From assembly GCA_011525785.1 (NCBI GenBank), contig WYBT01000046.1:1-41487 (forward strand): a stretch of 41,487 bases of DNA. Reading direction: 5' to 3'. Position numbers and translations under genes: made by a program. How positions within the stretch are numbered: the first letter of the stretch is position 1; every line of letters begins with the position of its first letter. Below, one piece after another: positions 1 to 8,641 of this stretch. Source of the DNA: Planctomycetaceae bacterium (GTDB lineage Bacteria; Planctomycetota; UBA1135; GCA-002686595). The notes beneath the pieces were generated by a model. It was not told the DNA's origin and made no database searches. It saw only the letters and a program-made list of their open reading frames with translations.

Positions 1-3000
1 CGTGCGGCGCACCGTGTTGCGGCCGGTGGTCGCCTTGGCGTAGGCGTAGGCCACCTCCCAGTAGCCGCTGCCGCCGACCGTCGAGTCGAGGTCCTGGCGG
101 AAGTTCGTGAGGTTGCCCCAGCCGTCGAAGACGTTCTTGACCTGGTCGACGACGTTGCCGGCCGAGGCCGCGTCGTATTGCGTGACGGTCTCGGTGCGCC
201 CGAGCGAGTCGTACGCGGTCTCGATGCGCCGTACCGCGCCGTCGAAGCCCGAGGCCAGCGTGGTCACCGCGCGCGCCGTCTGCCGGCCCGCATCGTCGAA
301 GGTGGTCTCGATCACGCCGCCCGCCTGGTCCTTCCTCCAGATCTCCTGGCCCTGGGCGTTGAAGGCGAAACCCACCACGTCGGCGTCGCTCGTCGCGTCG
401 ATGTAGTCGACGCCCGATGAGCTCGTGGGCTCGGGCGCAGCGTTGGTGGAGTCGGGGTACTTCACGGCGCGCAGCAGGTGCCCGCTCGCGAGCTTGGACG
501 CAGCCGGCGTGCCCTTCTTGGTGCCGAAGTAGTAGCGCGTGACCTGATCAGTCTCCGGGCTCGGCAGGTCGGCAGTGATCGAGGTCTGCAGGCCGTCGGT
601 GTAGCCGTAGCGCACGATCTGATCTTCATCGCCGTTCGTTCCGCCGCCGGCCGTGCCGTCGACGTAGTTGGCGATCACCGCCGTCTGCCGACCGAGCGCG
701 TCATATTCGTAGCGCGTGATCAGCCCCTTGGGGTCGGTCGTCTGCTTGAGCGTGCCGTCCGTGTTGAACTCGTACGTCGTGCGCAGCTTGTCGTCGGCGC
801 GCGCAGGCACGCTGAGCCCGTCGCGATCGAACGTGCCGACGTTCGCGGTCGCGTCGTTCGTGCCGTACTGCACCACGTCCACCAGCCGATCGAAGTCATC
901 GTACCAGCGCGCCGTGATTTGGATGCGGCCGAGCACGTTGGCTGCCGTGTACGCCAGCGTGTCGCTGTCGGCGTTCGTGTCGAGCGCGCCGGTGGTCTCG
1001 CCCGTGCCCGCATCGTCGTAGAGCCGCGCGATCGACGCCTCCATCACCACCAGACCGTCGTCCTCGTACGTCGTCTGCCGCTCTTCGAGCACGATGTCGC
1101 CAGCCACGTCGAGCGCGTGCGAATACGTGGAGTCGTTGTCGCTCGCCAACACGAAGTGGTGCGTCTGCCGCCCCAGCCGTCCGTACCCGAACTTCTCTAA
1201 CTGCTCGCCGTCGCGCTTCCTCAAGCGCCCCGCGCCGTCGAACCACGACAGCGTCTCCAGCGAGTCGTCCGACGCGCCAGTCGAGGCGTTGATCTTGTGC
1301 CGCACGCTCTTCCACACCTGACCGCGCTCGTCGTAGAAGGTCTCCGAGTACGCAAGGCGGTTGGTCGCGCTCGTCGGCGCGCTCGACGCGCCCAGACCCG
1401 ACGACGAGCTGTATTGCGCCGTCGCCGTCACGCGACCCAAGTTGTCGTAGGAGCTGACCGTGTGCGGGGCCGTGGGATTCACCGTCGCGATCACCCGACC
1501 GCGCGCATCGTGGAAGTAGCTCGTCTCGCGCTTGCCCGTCGCGCTGTCCTGCACGAACAGGGTGCGCTTGGTCAGATGCCCGTTGCCGCCATCCGCCCCG
1601 CCGTCGAAGGTCAGTTCTTCGACCTTCACCATGTTGTCGGTGCCCGCTTCGCCGCCGGGGAAGCTCGAGTCCACCGTGCCCGTCCAGCGCGCCGTCACGT
1701 TCCCGCGCGCGTCGTACACCGTGCGCGTCACAGTGCCGTGCGCTTCCTTCACGCGCCGCCGGCGGCCCAACTCGTCGTATCCAAACTTCGTCGCGTCATA
1801 GTGCGCGCCATCCGTTCCTGGCAGTGAGGTGGGGATCGCGAAGTACGCGCGCTCCTCGCTCACCTGCGTGCCGCTCGCGTCGAGCAGGCTCGTGCGCAAC
1901 TGCGCCACCGAGCCCACGTCGACGGCCGTGATCGCGTCCGCGTCGCTCTCGTCGATGTAGGCGGTCAGGGCCGAGGTCGACTCGTTGCCCGCAAGCGCGA
2001 TCACGCCCGACGCTTCGACCTGCCCCGCGTGGTTGGTGACCGAGTAGCGCACCGGCCCATAGCGCTTGCCGGTTCCTGAGTCGTACTTGGGGAACTCGAG
2101 CGTCACGCGCCGCCGGTCAGCGAGCCGCGAGTAGTAGCTCTGCGTCACGCGGCCGTCGGGGTGCGTTGTGGTCGTGCGCCGGCCCTGCGCGTCGTAGGCG
2201 TGCAGCGTCACGAGGTTGAGCGGCGCGCCCGTGTGCGAGAAGCCGGTCGGCGGGCTGAGCGAGCTGGTGTTCGCGTCCTCGACCTCCTTCGTCACCTGGC
2301 CGTGCGTGTACTCGCGATACGTGATCGCGCCGTCGCGGTCCTTGGCGAAGTCCACATGCCCCGCGGTCGTCAGGTGCTGCGCCGAGCTGTCGGTGCTGCT
2401 GTTCGCGCCGTTGTTCGCAGTCGCGACCGCCTGCGCCGTCGTCGAGACCTCGGCCAACGCCACCTTGCTCGACACGGTCGTCTGCGACACCGAGCTGTAG
2501 AGCTCCTCGCTGACTTCCTGGGTCGTCTGCGCGTTTCGATAGCGCTTGTCCGCCGTCACCAGCGGCCGCACCACCGTGCCGCCGCCGCTCGCCACGGCCT
2601 CGCTCGCGCTCGTCCAGCTCACCGCACGGTCGTAGTAGGCGCTGCCGCCCGTGCCCGCCGTGCGGAACCGGACCGTCGACAAGAAGCCCGTCAGATCCCC
2701 GCTGCCGGTGCGCGTGAAGTCCCACACCAAGCCCGTCGAGGCGCTCGTCGAGACAGTGCCGCTCGAGTGCGAGTAACTGGACGTATCGAGCGCGCTGGGC
2801 GCGCCGACCCGCTCAACGCGCCCGCTCGAGTCCCGCGTCACGCTGTCGGCCCAGCGCGACGGAGCCGGCGACGTCCCCGCCGGATCGCCGTCGGTGATCA
2901 CACGGTGCAGCGGCTGCCCCAGCTCATCGAAGTACTGCGTCAGCCACGAGCCGTCGGGCCGTTCGACGCTCGCGCGCCGAGCCCAGGCCGTGTCGTACCC

Positions 3001-4359
3001 GCTCGTGTTGGTGTAGCCGCTGGTCTCGTATCGGAACTCGAACGTCCCGCTGCCGGCCCCGGAGCAACCGCACTTGCCGTTGAACCACCCCGCCGCCACG
3101 CGCTGGCTCGAGTCGTACTCCAGGTACGCCGCCGCGTAGGGCTTGAGGTTGTCGGTGGTCTCGGTCAGGAAGTCTTCGTCGAAGGTCGAGTCCGCCCAGT
3201 CGTAGCGACGCGCGCCTTCGTCATCGAGCACCAGCTTGAGCGAGTGCGGGTGGCCGGGGTTCGTGGTCGAGTTGAAGGTTCCTTCCCAGTAGCGGTAGTA
3301 CTTGACCCGCACATCGCTCACGCCGCTGTCGGTGAGCGGCAGCGTGACCTTGACAGTCTTGAGGTCGCCCTCGTCGCCGAACGACTCGTTGCCGTAGTAG
3401 GCGTATTCGACGCGCCCGACTTCGACGACTCCGCTGGGGCTCGACCACGTGCCGCCGCTCTTGGTCTCGACCTTGACTTGGCTGATGTGCGGCGTGGAGT
3501 CCGCGTTCCAGGCGTAGGTGATGCGGCGGTCGGAGCTGTCGAAGGCGTAGAGCAGCTTGCCGTTGGCGTCGAAGCCGTTGGTCACCGCGTCGGCCGCCAC
3601 GCTCGCGTCGCCGACGAAGGCCGTGTCCCCCGCGGGATTAACCACCTTCCACAGCTGGCCCTTCGCGCCGTTCTTGGCGGCGTCGAAGCCGATGAAGTGG
3701 AAGCGCCAGCCGCGTTGGTCGAGCAATTCGTACGTATCGGGCGTGCCCGCATGCTCCTTGATCCGACCCGCAGCGCCGTTGACGCCCTTGAACTCCGTGC
3801 TCGACGAGCCCGTGCGCTTGTACTCGGCGTAACGGTCGGCCCCGAAGACCAAGTAGAGAACATCCTTGGCGTTGTCGGCGTCGTCGTAGAGCACAAGCTC
3901 GGGCATCGACGACTGGAACCAGTTCTTGCCCTGCGCCGAGTCCGCCGCGTACAGCGAGCCGCCGTCGGTCTGGCGGTGGTTGAAGTAGCGGCCGACGCGC
4001 CACGGCACGTTGGCGGGGAACGCGAGGTCCACATCGCTCGTGCTCCACACGCCTGTGTCCAGCGCCACTCCGTTGACGGAGGTCTCGCCGCGCCAGGCGT
4101 TCTCGAAGGGGTTGCCCGCGATCGCCATCGAGTGCGTCGAGCCCGCGCGCGGAGAACCGTCGTGGTTCGCGCCACGCTGTTCGGGGCGCGGCTTGGCGTT
4201 CTGCACAGCGCTCTTCGCGCCGAGGTAGCTCGTCAGCGAATCGGCGTGCGTCTCCAAGATCTGCGCCGACGCCGAGGGCGCGAGCGCGCAGACGAGAAGC
4301 GCCGAAAACATCGAGAAAACCAGCCCAAAGTGAGCGCGGGGAGCGGACGAGCGAGACAT
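1..4359 (-). CDS. Secreted RHS/YD-repeat protein, C-terminus beyond the window
   Basis: One uninterrupted minus-strand frame of 1453 codons runs from ATG at 4359 off the left edge. A GAGGT ribosome site lies a few bases upstream. Residues 1-34 form a signal peptide ending in APSASAQ. A beta-rich N-terminal part follows (about residues 60-500; GNPFENAWRGETS, VPWRVGRYFNHRQ). From about residue 680 onward there are many YD repeats, for example GYDELGRRRRVKEA, SYDNLGRVTA, EYDALGRQTAV and TFDDAGRQTARAV. RHS proteins of this kind form a shell of YD repeats that encloses a variable C-terminal domain, often a toxin, and serve in contact killing or as large surface proteins. That C-terminal part lies outside the window, so a toxin function cannot be judged. 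The gene stands alone and is divergent from the secretin operon. Confidence 0.93.
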   Translation of the reverse strand, partial: MSRSSAPRAHFGLVFSMFSALLVCALAPSASAQILETHADSLTSYLGAKSAVQNAKPRPEQRGANHDGSPRAGSTHSMAIAGNPFENAWRGETSVNGVALDTGVWSTSDVDLAFPANVPWRVGRYFNHRQTDGGSLYAADSAQGKNWFQSSMPELVLYDDADNAKDVLYLVFGADRYAEYKRTGSSSTEFKGVNGAAGRIKEHAGTPDTYELLDQRGWRFHFIGFDAAKNGAKGQLWKVVNPAGDTAFVGDASVAADAVTNGFDANGKLLYAFDSSDRRITYAWNADSTPHISQVKVETKSGGTWSSPSGVVEVGRVEYAYYGNESFGDEGDLKTVKVTLPLTDSGVSDVRVKYYRYWEGTFNSTTNPGHPHSLKLVLDDEGARRYDWADSTFDEDFLTETTDNLKPYAAAYLEYDSSQRVAAGWFNGKCGCSGAGSGTFEFRYETSGYTNTSGYDTAWARRASVERPDGSWLTQYFDELGQPLHRVITDGDPAGTSPAPSRWADSVTRDSSGRVERVGAPSALDTSSYSHSSGTVSTSASTGLVWDFTRTGSGDLTGFLSTVRFRTAGTGGSAYYDRAVSWTSASEAVASGGGTVVRPLVTADKRYRNAQTTQEVSEELYSSVSQTTVSSKVALAEVSTTAQAVATANNGANSSTDSSAQHLTTAGHVDFAKDRDGAITYREYTHGQVTKEVEDANTSSLSPPTGFSHTGAPLNLVTLHAYDAQGRRTTTTHPDGRVTQSYYSRLADRRRVTLEFPKYDSGTGKRYGPVRYSVTNHAGQVEASGVIALAGNESTSALTAYIDESDADAITAVDVGSVAQLRTSLLDASGTQVSEERAYFAIPTSLPGTDGAHYDATKFGYDELGRRRRVKEAHGTVTRTVYDARGNVTARWTGTVDSSFPGGEAGTDNMVKVEELTFDGGADGGNGHLTKRTLFVQDSATGKRETSYFHDARGRVIATVNPTAPHTVSSYDNLGRVTATAQYSSSSGLGASSAPTSATNRLAYSETFYDERGQVWKSVRHKINASTGASDDSLETLSWFDGAGRLRKRDGEQLEKFGYGRLGRQTHHFVLASDNDSTYSHALDVAGDIVLEERQTTYEDDGLVVMEASIARLYDDAGTGETTGALDTNADSDTLAYTAANVLGRIQITARWYDDFDRLVDVVQYGTNDATANVGTFDRDGLSVPARADDKLRTTYEFNTDGTLKQTTDPKGLITRYEYDALGRQTAVIANYVDGTAGGGTNGDEDQIVRYGYTDGLQTSITADLPSPETDQVTRYYFGTKKGTPAASKLASGHLLRAVKYPDSTNAAPEPTSSSGVDYIDATSDADVVGFAFNAQGQEIWRKDQAGGVIETTFDDAGRQTARAVTTLASGFDGAVRRIETAYDSLGRTETVTQYDAASAGNVVDQVKNVFDGWGNLTNFRQDLDSTVGGSGYWEVAYAYAKATTGRNTVRRT

Positions 4360-4989
4360 GCCAGACCTCGTGCGAGGGGGTCGTGGGAGCAAAAGCGAGA
4401 CGCCGAGCAAGCGTCGATTGCGAGGCGCGCGGAGCGTTGCTAGCTGCGAGCGTTGATGCGACCGACCTGTGCTTTTCTATCCAGCTCGCGTGGGGCCGCA
4501 ACCCCTCTGTCGTGAAATGTTGTGAGCGGCTGCGTCGATCGAGCTATCCCATTATTGCAACTGGCTGAGCGATCTAGCGTCGACCACGAGTGCGCGAGAG
4601 TCGCAACGCAGATCTGCGCGACACCCGCGCCGGCTCGCAGCGTCTCTACGCGTCATTTCAGTAGGGGCCAGCCACATGCTCAAGGCTGGAGCGGAGTTGC
4701 ACGCGCTCGACCGACTCAGATGCCCAGGCCACGTGATCCCGGCAACAAGCTACGTGCCACGTGACTTGCGTACACACGCGCTGCCGGCCGCGCACAGCTC
4801 AACGAACTCGGTTGTTCCCATTATTGCACCCAACCGGCGCTCTCGTCTTCTTCGACGATTCATCGATGGACGCGCACAAATCCGAGCGCAGCCCCGCGCG
4901 CGATTCCATCAGGCGCGGTAGAACAGGCTCATCAGCCCGCTCCCCCACGGGCCGTCCAGTTTCTCCTCCCTCGCAAAGTGAGGTCTCGC
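4360..4989. other. Divergent intergenic region without a recognisable gene
   Basis: About 630 bp separate the RHS-type gene and the exported-protein/secretin operon. Short open frames exist but show no recognisable domain, codon pattern or ribosome site. The stretch must carry the promoters of both divergent units. The only conspicuous structure is a duplicated AT-rich 13-mer, listed separately. Confidence 0.6.
4547..4828 (-). promoter_or_regulatory. Duplicated 13-bp AT-rich motif, possible extended -10 elements
   Basis: TCCCATTATTGCA occurs at 4547-4559 and again at 4816-4828, both in the divergent spacer. On the minus strand each copy reads TGCAATAAT, which matches an extended -10 (TG, one base, then a TATAAT-like hexamer). 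No convincing -35 is seen. The copies could be minus-strand promoters for the RHS-type gene or a duplicated regulator site; this is inference from motif and position. Confidence 0.3.
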
Positions 4990-5742
4990 ATGTCGCTCGT
5001 CACGACTCGCTCCGGCGCATTCGCCAGCGTCGCCCTTCTCGGTCTGGTCTCCGTCCCGCTGGTCGTCAAGTTCACGGCGCGCGCAGCCGCGGTCGCGGTC
5101 GTCGAATCCCAGGGCGCTGCGACGGCCAGCGTCGCGTCGCTGGATGTTGCGCTCACGCGCGCAGGACTCGATCCGCGCACGCTCGCCGCAGCAGGAGTCA
5201 GCGGCGCGCAGGTGAGCGCGCTCACGGCCGCAGCCGCCGCGCACCTCGCGCAAGCGCCCGACGCGCTGCGCAGCGCCGATCAAGCCTACGCGCAGGCGCG
5301 CGTCGAGCACGATGCTCTCGAACGCAAGGTCGCCAGTGGTCTCGCGAGCCCGGGAGAGATCGCGAGCTTGGCCTCTGCGCGAGCGGCGTTGGATTCGGCG
5401 CGCGCTCTGCGTGTTTCGCGGCTCTCCGCGCTGTACGAGGCGGGCGCGAGCGTGCTCAGCAGCGATCAGCGCACGCGGCTCTCGACGTTGCGCGCAAACG
5501 CAGGCAAGCCCGGGCCGATCGAGTTCAAAGTCGTCGAGCGGACCGAGGCCGAGTGGCTGTCGCTGCGCAAGGCGCTGGCCAACGAGCGCATCAGCGCGCA
5601 GTGCGGCGACCAGCCGCACGCGGGCTGCCAGAGCCTGCTGTCGAGCGCGCGCTCGAACGCCTCGGTGGCGGCGGCCAAGTCCGCTTGCGACACCAACCTC
5701 GCCGCGATCCAGAGCGCCTGGAGCACCGCGGTCGGGGGCTGA
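4990..5742 (+). CDS. Exported alanine-rich helical protein, first gene of secretin operon
   Basis: This is a 250-residue protein. ATG at 4990 is preferred over the in-frame GTG at 4978 because a GAGG ribosome site sits about seven bases upstream of the ATG. Residues 1-35 form a signal sequence or anchor (SVALLGLVSVPLVVKF). The rest is alanine-rich and predicted helical, with many charged heptad-like stretches. A segment around SVLSSDQRTRLSTLR recalls the LTxxQ motif of Spy/CpxP periplasmic proteins, but this is only a resemblance. Three cysteines lie near the C-terminus. The stop is two bases before the GTG of the secretin gene, so the two are probably co-translated. It may assist the secretin in the periplasm, which is an inference from position. 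I recognise no family. Confidence 0.75.
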   Translation: MSLVTTRSGAFASVALLGLVSVPLVVKFTARAAAVAVVESQGAATASVASLDVALTRAGLDPRTLAAAGVSGAQVSALTAAAAAHLAQAPDALRSADQAYAQARVEHDALERKVASGLASPGEIASLASARAALDSARALRVSRLSALYEAGASVLSSDQRTRLSTLRANAGKPGPIEFKVVERTEAEWLSLRKALANERISAQCGDQPHAGCQSLLSSARSNASVAAAKSACDTNLAAIQSAWSTAVGG

Positions 5743-5744
5743 GC

Positions 5745-7949
5745 GTGCTCGGGACGCGAGGTCTCACGGCGCTCGCTGCGGCGCTGATGGTCGCGGCGAG
5801 CACGGCCTTTGCGCGCGCTCAAGGAGAGCGTGAGGAGGTCGGCGCGGGCGGCGCTTCGTCGGCGCAGCAGGAGCCGGCGCGCGAGCGCGACATCGTCTTC
5901 TTCGAGCGCGAGATCACGCTCGGCGAGTTGCTGTTCCTGTGCGCGGACGAGGTCGGCGTGAAGCTCGATCTCGATCCGAGCAAGCTGTCGATGCCGGTCA
6001 AGCCGCGGCCGGGCGTGCGCTATGGACCGGAGCGGGCGTGGGGCTACGCTCAGCAAGAACTCGCCGCGGCCGGTTTCGCGACGGTGCAGCCGCCGGGCTC
6101 AACGGCGCTGCGAGTCGTGCCGATCGGCGAGGCGGCGAGCGCGGCGCGCGTCGAGCGCTACGACCTCTCCGATGCGCGCGCCGGCTTCGTGCGCGTGCTC
6201 GCCCCGCTCGAGCGGCGCAAGGCGGAGGACTTGGTCGAGACGGTGCGCCTCTTGCTCTCCAAGCCCGGCGGCGCGGTGAACGCCGTGCGCGAGGGCAACG
6301 CGCTCTTGATCGCTGACCTGCGACCGCATGTGGAGCAGGTGCTCGCGATGCTGGCGGTGCTCGATGTGCCGGCCGGCGCGCCGATCACCGAGGAGATCGC
6401 GCTGGAGCACGTGTCCCCCGTCGCGATGGGCGCGCTGATCGAGCGCGTCACCAACTCGCGCAAGGCGGTGGGCGGCGAGGCGCTCAAGGGCGCGGCGCTG
6501 GCGGTGCCGAGCGCGCGCAGCATGCTCGTGGTCGCTCCGGCGACAGAGCTGAGCTGGTGGCGCACGACGATCCGCGCCTTCGATCGGCCCGAGCCGGTGA
6601 CCACGCTGCACTACACACCGCGGCGCTTTGGGTTGGAGGACACCGCGCGCCTGGTCGAGCAGGTCGTGCGCGGCGAGGCGATCGAGGCGGGCTCGGCGTG
6701 GAAGCTGGTCGTCGACCGCTTGACAGGGACGCTGATCGTCACGGCGAGCGAGGCGGACCACGCCAGGGTGCAGGGGCTCTTCGAGCGCTTGGAGTCGGAG
6801 GCGTGGGCGCCGCGCGAGCCGCTGCGCACGTTTGCGATCAAGCGCCGGCGCGTGGGCGAGATGCTCGCGACGCTGGAGAGTCTCATTGATGCGGGCGTGT
6901 TGGAATCGCAGGGACCAGGGCAACCCGCGACGACTGAGGCCCAGGGAGCAACGGGCGCGATTGCTCCGTCGGCTGTTGCGTCGAGCGCGAGCCGCCAGGG
7001 CGCAGGGGCCAACTCCACTCGAAAAATCACGTTGGCGGCGGATGAGGCGACCAGCCGAATCTTGGCGTTCGGCGAGGGCTCGGTGCTCGACCAGCTCGGG
7101 ACGTTGATCGAGTCGCTCGACGTGCGGCCGCCGCAGGTGCTGGTCGAGGCGACGGTGGTGTCCTTGAGCGACACGCAGACGCGGCAGCTCGGCGTCGAGC
7201 TGCAGAAGATCGGGACCTCGGGCTCGACCTCGGCGCGGCTGGGGTCGCTGTTCGGGCTGGGATCGCCAGACCCGGCGGCGGGCGTGATCGCGCCATCCAC
7301 CTTGGCCGGCGCGTCGGCGATCGTGCTCGACCCCGGCGATTTCTCCGCTGTCGTGCGCGCGCTGGAGTCCGTGAACCAAGGCCGCAGCCTCACGACTCCG
7401 AAAGTCCTCGTCGACAACAACGCCAAGGCCGCGCTCGACTCGGTGCTGCAGACCCCCTACGCGGCCACCAACGCCTCGAACACGGTGGCGACGACCAGCC
7501 TGGGCGGCACGCTCGACGCCGGCACGCGGGTGAGCGTCAAGCCGCAGGTTGCCGACGGCGGGCAGATTCTCCTGGAGTACACGGTCTCGCTGTCGAACTT
7601 CGTGGGCGAGTCGCCGGGCGACGGCCTTCCGCCGCCGCGCCAGGAGAACAAGCTCGAGAGCGTGGTGACGATCCCCGACGGCTTCACGGTCGTGCTGGGC
7701 GGGCTGGAGATCGAGACGCAGGGCGATGCGAGCGAGCGCGTTCCGTGGCTGGGCGAGATCCCATTGCTGGGCGTGCTGTTCCAGGACCGCTCGAAGACCT
7801 CGACGCGCTCGCGCTTCTACGTGTTCCTGCGCTGCTCGGTGTGGCGCGACGAGCTGTTCGAGGGGCTCAAGTACGCCAGCGCGCGCGAGCTTGGAGCCGC
7901 GGGCGTCGACGACGGCACGCCGGTGCTCCGGCCGAGGGTGATGCGATGA
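5745..7949 (+). CDS. Secretin of type II secretion/pilus family (GspD-like)
   Basis: The protein has 734 residues from GTG at 5745, two bases after the preceding stop. This start gives a clean signal peptide (LTALAAALMVAASTAFARAQ). The N-terminal half contains repeated N-domain-like units (about 30-440). The secretin beta-barrel domain spans roughly 460-715, with VLVEATVVSLSDTQTRQLGVE, a PKVLVDNN segment, and the hallmark VPWLGEIPLLGVLFQ followed by a TRSRFYVFLR strand. Secretins form large gated channels in the outer membrane for type II secretion or type IV pili. An alanine/glutamine-rich linker (about 385-430) precedes the barrel. No other secretion-system gene is nearby, so partner components must be encoded elsewhere. 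The TPR lipoprotein that follows by a 4-bp overlap may act as a pilotin or assembly factor (inference). Confidence 0.93.
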   Translation: MLGTRGLTALAAALMVAASTAFARAQGEREEVGAGGASSAQQEPARERDIVFFEREITLGELLFLCADEVGVKLDLDPSKLSMPVKPRPGVRYGPERAWGYAQQELAAAGFATVQPPGSTALRVVPIGEAASAARVERYDLSDARAGFVRVLAPLERRKAEDLVETVRLLLSKPGGAVNAVREGNALLIADLRPHVEQVLAMLAVLDVPAGAPITEEIALEHVSPVAMGALIERVTNSRKAVGGEALKGAALAVPSARSMLVVAPATELSWWRTTIRAFDRPEPVTTLHYTPRRFGLEDTARLVEQVVRGEAIEAGSAWKLVVDRLTGTLIVTASEADHARVQGLFERLESEAWAPREPLRTFAIKRRRVGEMLATLESLIDAGVLESQGPGQPATTEAQGATGAIAPSAVASSASRQGAGANSTRKITLAADEATSRILAFGEGSVLDQLGTLIESLDVRPPQVLVEATVVSLSDTQTRQLGVELQKIGTSGSTSARLGSLFGLGSPDPAAGVIAPSTLAGASAIVLDPGDFSAVVRALESVNQGRSLTTPKVLVDNNAKAALDSVLQTPYAATNASNTVATTSLGGTLDAGTRVSVKPQVADGGQILLEYTVSLSNFVGESPGDGLPPPRQENKLESVVTIPDGFTVVLGGLEIETQGDASERVPWLGEIPLLGVLFQDRSKTSTRSRFYVFLRCSVWRDELFEGLKYASARELGAAGVDDGTPVLRPRVMR

Positions 7950-8515
7950 GGCGCGCGAGCTGGATCGTGACGGCGGCCGTTGCGTCGTTGCTCTTGGGAG
8001 CGTGCCGATCGAGCGCGCCGCTCACCGCCTACAACGCGCCCGCCGAGTCCGCTCGCAACCCGGTCGAGGCCGATCGGCTCTCGCGCCAGGCCGCAGATGC
8101 GATCGAGCGCGGGGAGTTGGACCGCGCAGAAGCACTTCTGCGCTGCGCCCTCGCGCACGACCTCTACTGGGGTCCCGCGCACAACAACCTCGGCGTCGTG
8201 TTCCTCGAACGCGGTCAGCTCTACGAAGCGGCCAACGAGTTCGAGTGGGCGCGCAAGCTGATGCCCAGCGAACCTGACCCGCGCGTCAATCTCGGCATCT
8301 GCCTGGAACGCGCCGGCCGCGTCGACGACGCCATGGCGAGCTTCGACGCGGCGCTGCAGGTCAGCCCCGAGCACCTGCCTGCGATCCAAGGCGCGGCGTT
8401 GCTTGCCGTGCGGTCGGGGCGTGAGGAGCCGCGGCTCGAACAGTGGCTGGCGTCAATCGCCACGCGCAGCGACGACGGTTGGGCAGCCTGGGCGAGACAG
8501 CGGCGAGCGCGCTGA
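7946..8515 (+). CDS. TPR-repeat lipoprotein, possible secretin assembly factor
   Basis: A 189-residue protein whose ATG at 7946 overlaps the secretin stop in an ATGA arrangement. A lipoprotein signal with lipobox LLGAC is followed by three to four TPR units (residues about 45-160), including AHNNLGVVFLERGQLYEAANEFEWA and PRVNLGICLERAGRVDDAMASFDAAL-type repeats. TPR lipoproteins next to secretins, such as PilF/PilW and TadD, help secretin multimers assemble in the outer membrane, and the operon position fits that role. The last 60 codons have a diverged second copy 18 kb downstream at 26358-26549, and a 24-bp block at 8408-8431 matches that copy at 23 positions. The intact gene may therefore be an island insertion site. 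Confidence 0.88.
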   Translation: MRRASWIVTAAVASLLLGACRSSAPLTAYNAPAESARNPVEADRLSRQAADAIERGELDRAEALLRCALAHDLYWGPAHNNLGVVFLERGQLYEAANEFEWARKLMPSEPDPRVNLGICLERAGRVDDAMASFDAALQVSPEHLPAIQGAALLAVRSGREEPRLEQWLASIATRSDDGWAAWARQRRAR

Positions 8516-8641
8516 GGTCGGCGAAGAGCGGCCGCGCGGGTCGACATGCTCACAAGAAGACGGGGCAGCCAGCCTCTGTCCCAACCTGCAAAGCGGACGA
8601 CAATCTCGTAAGCACCAAAACTCCGAGAAGGAAATCAAATT

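Noticed and set aside
4383..4921. Short plus-strand ORFs between the RHS-type gene and the secretin operon
   Set aside because: They lack ribosome sites, protein-like composition and any motif, and they overlap one another in different frames.
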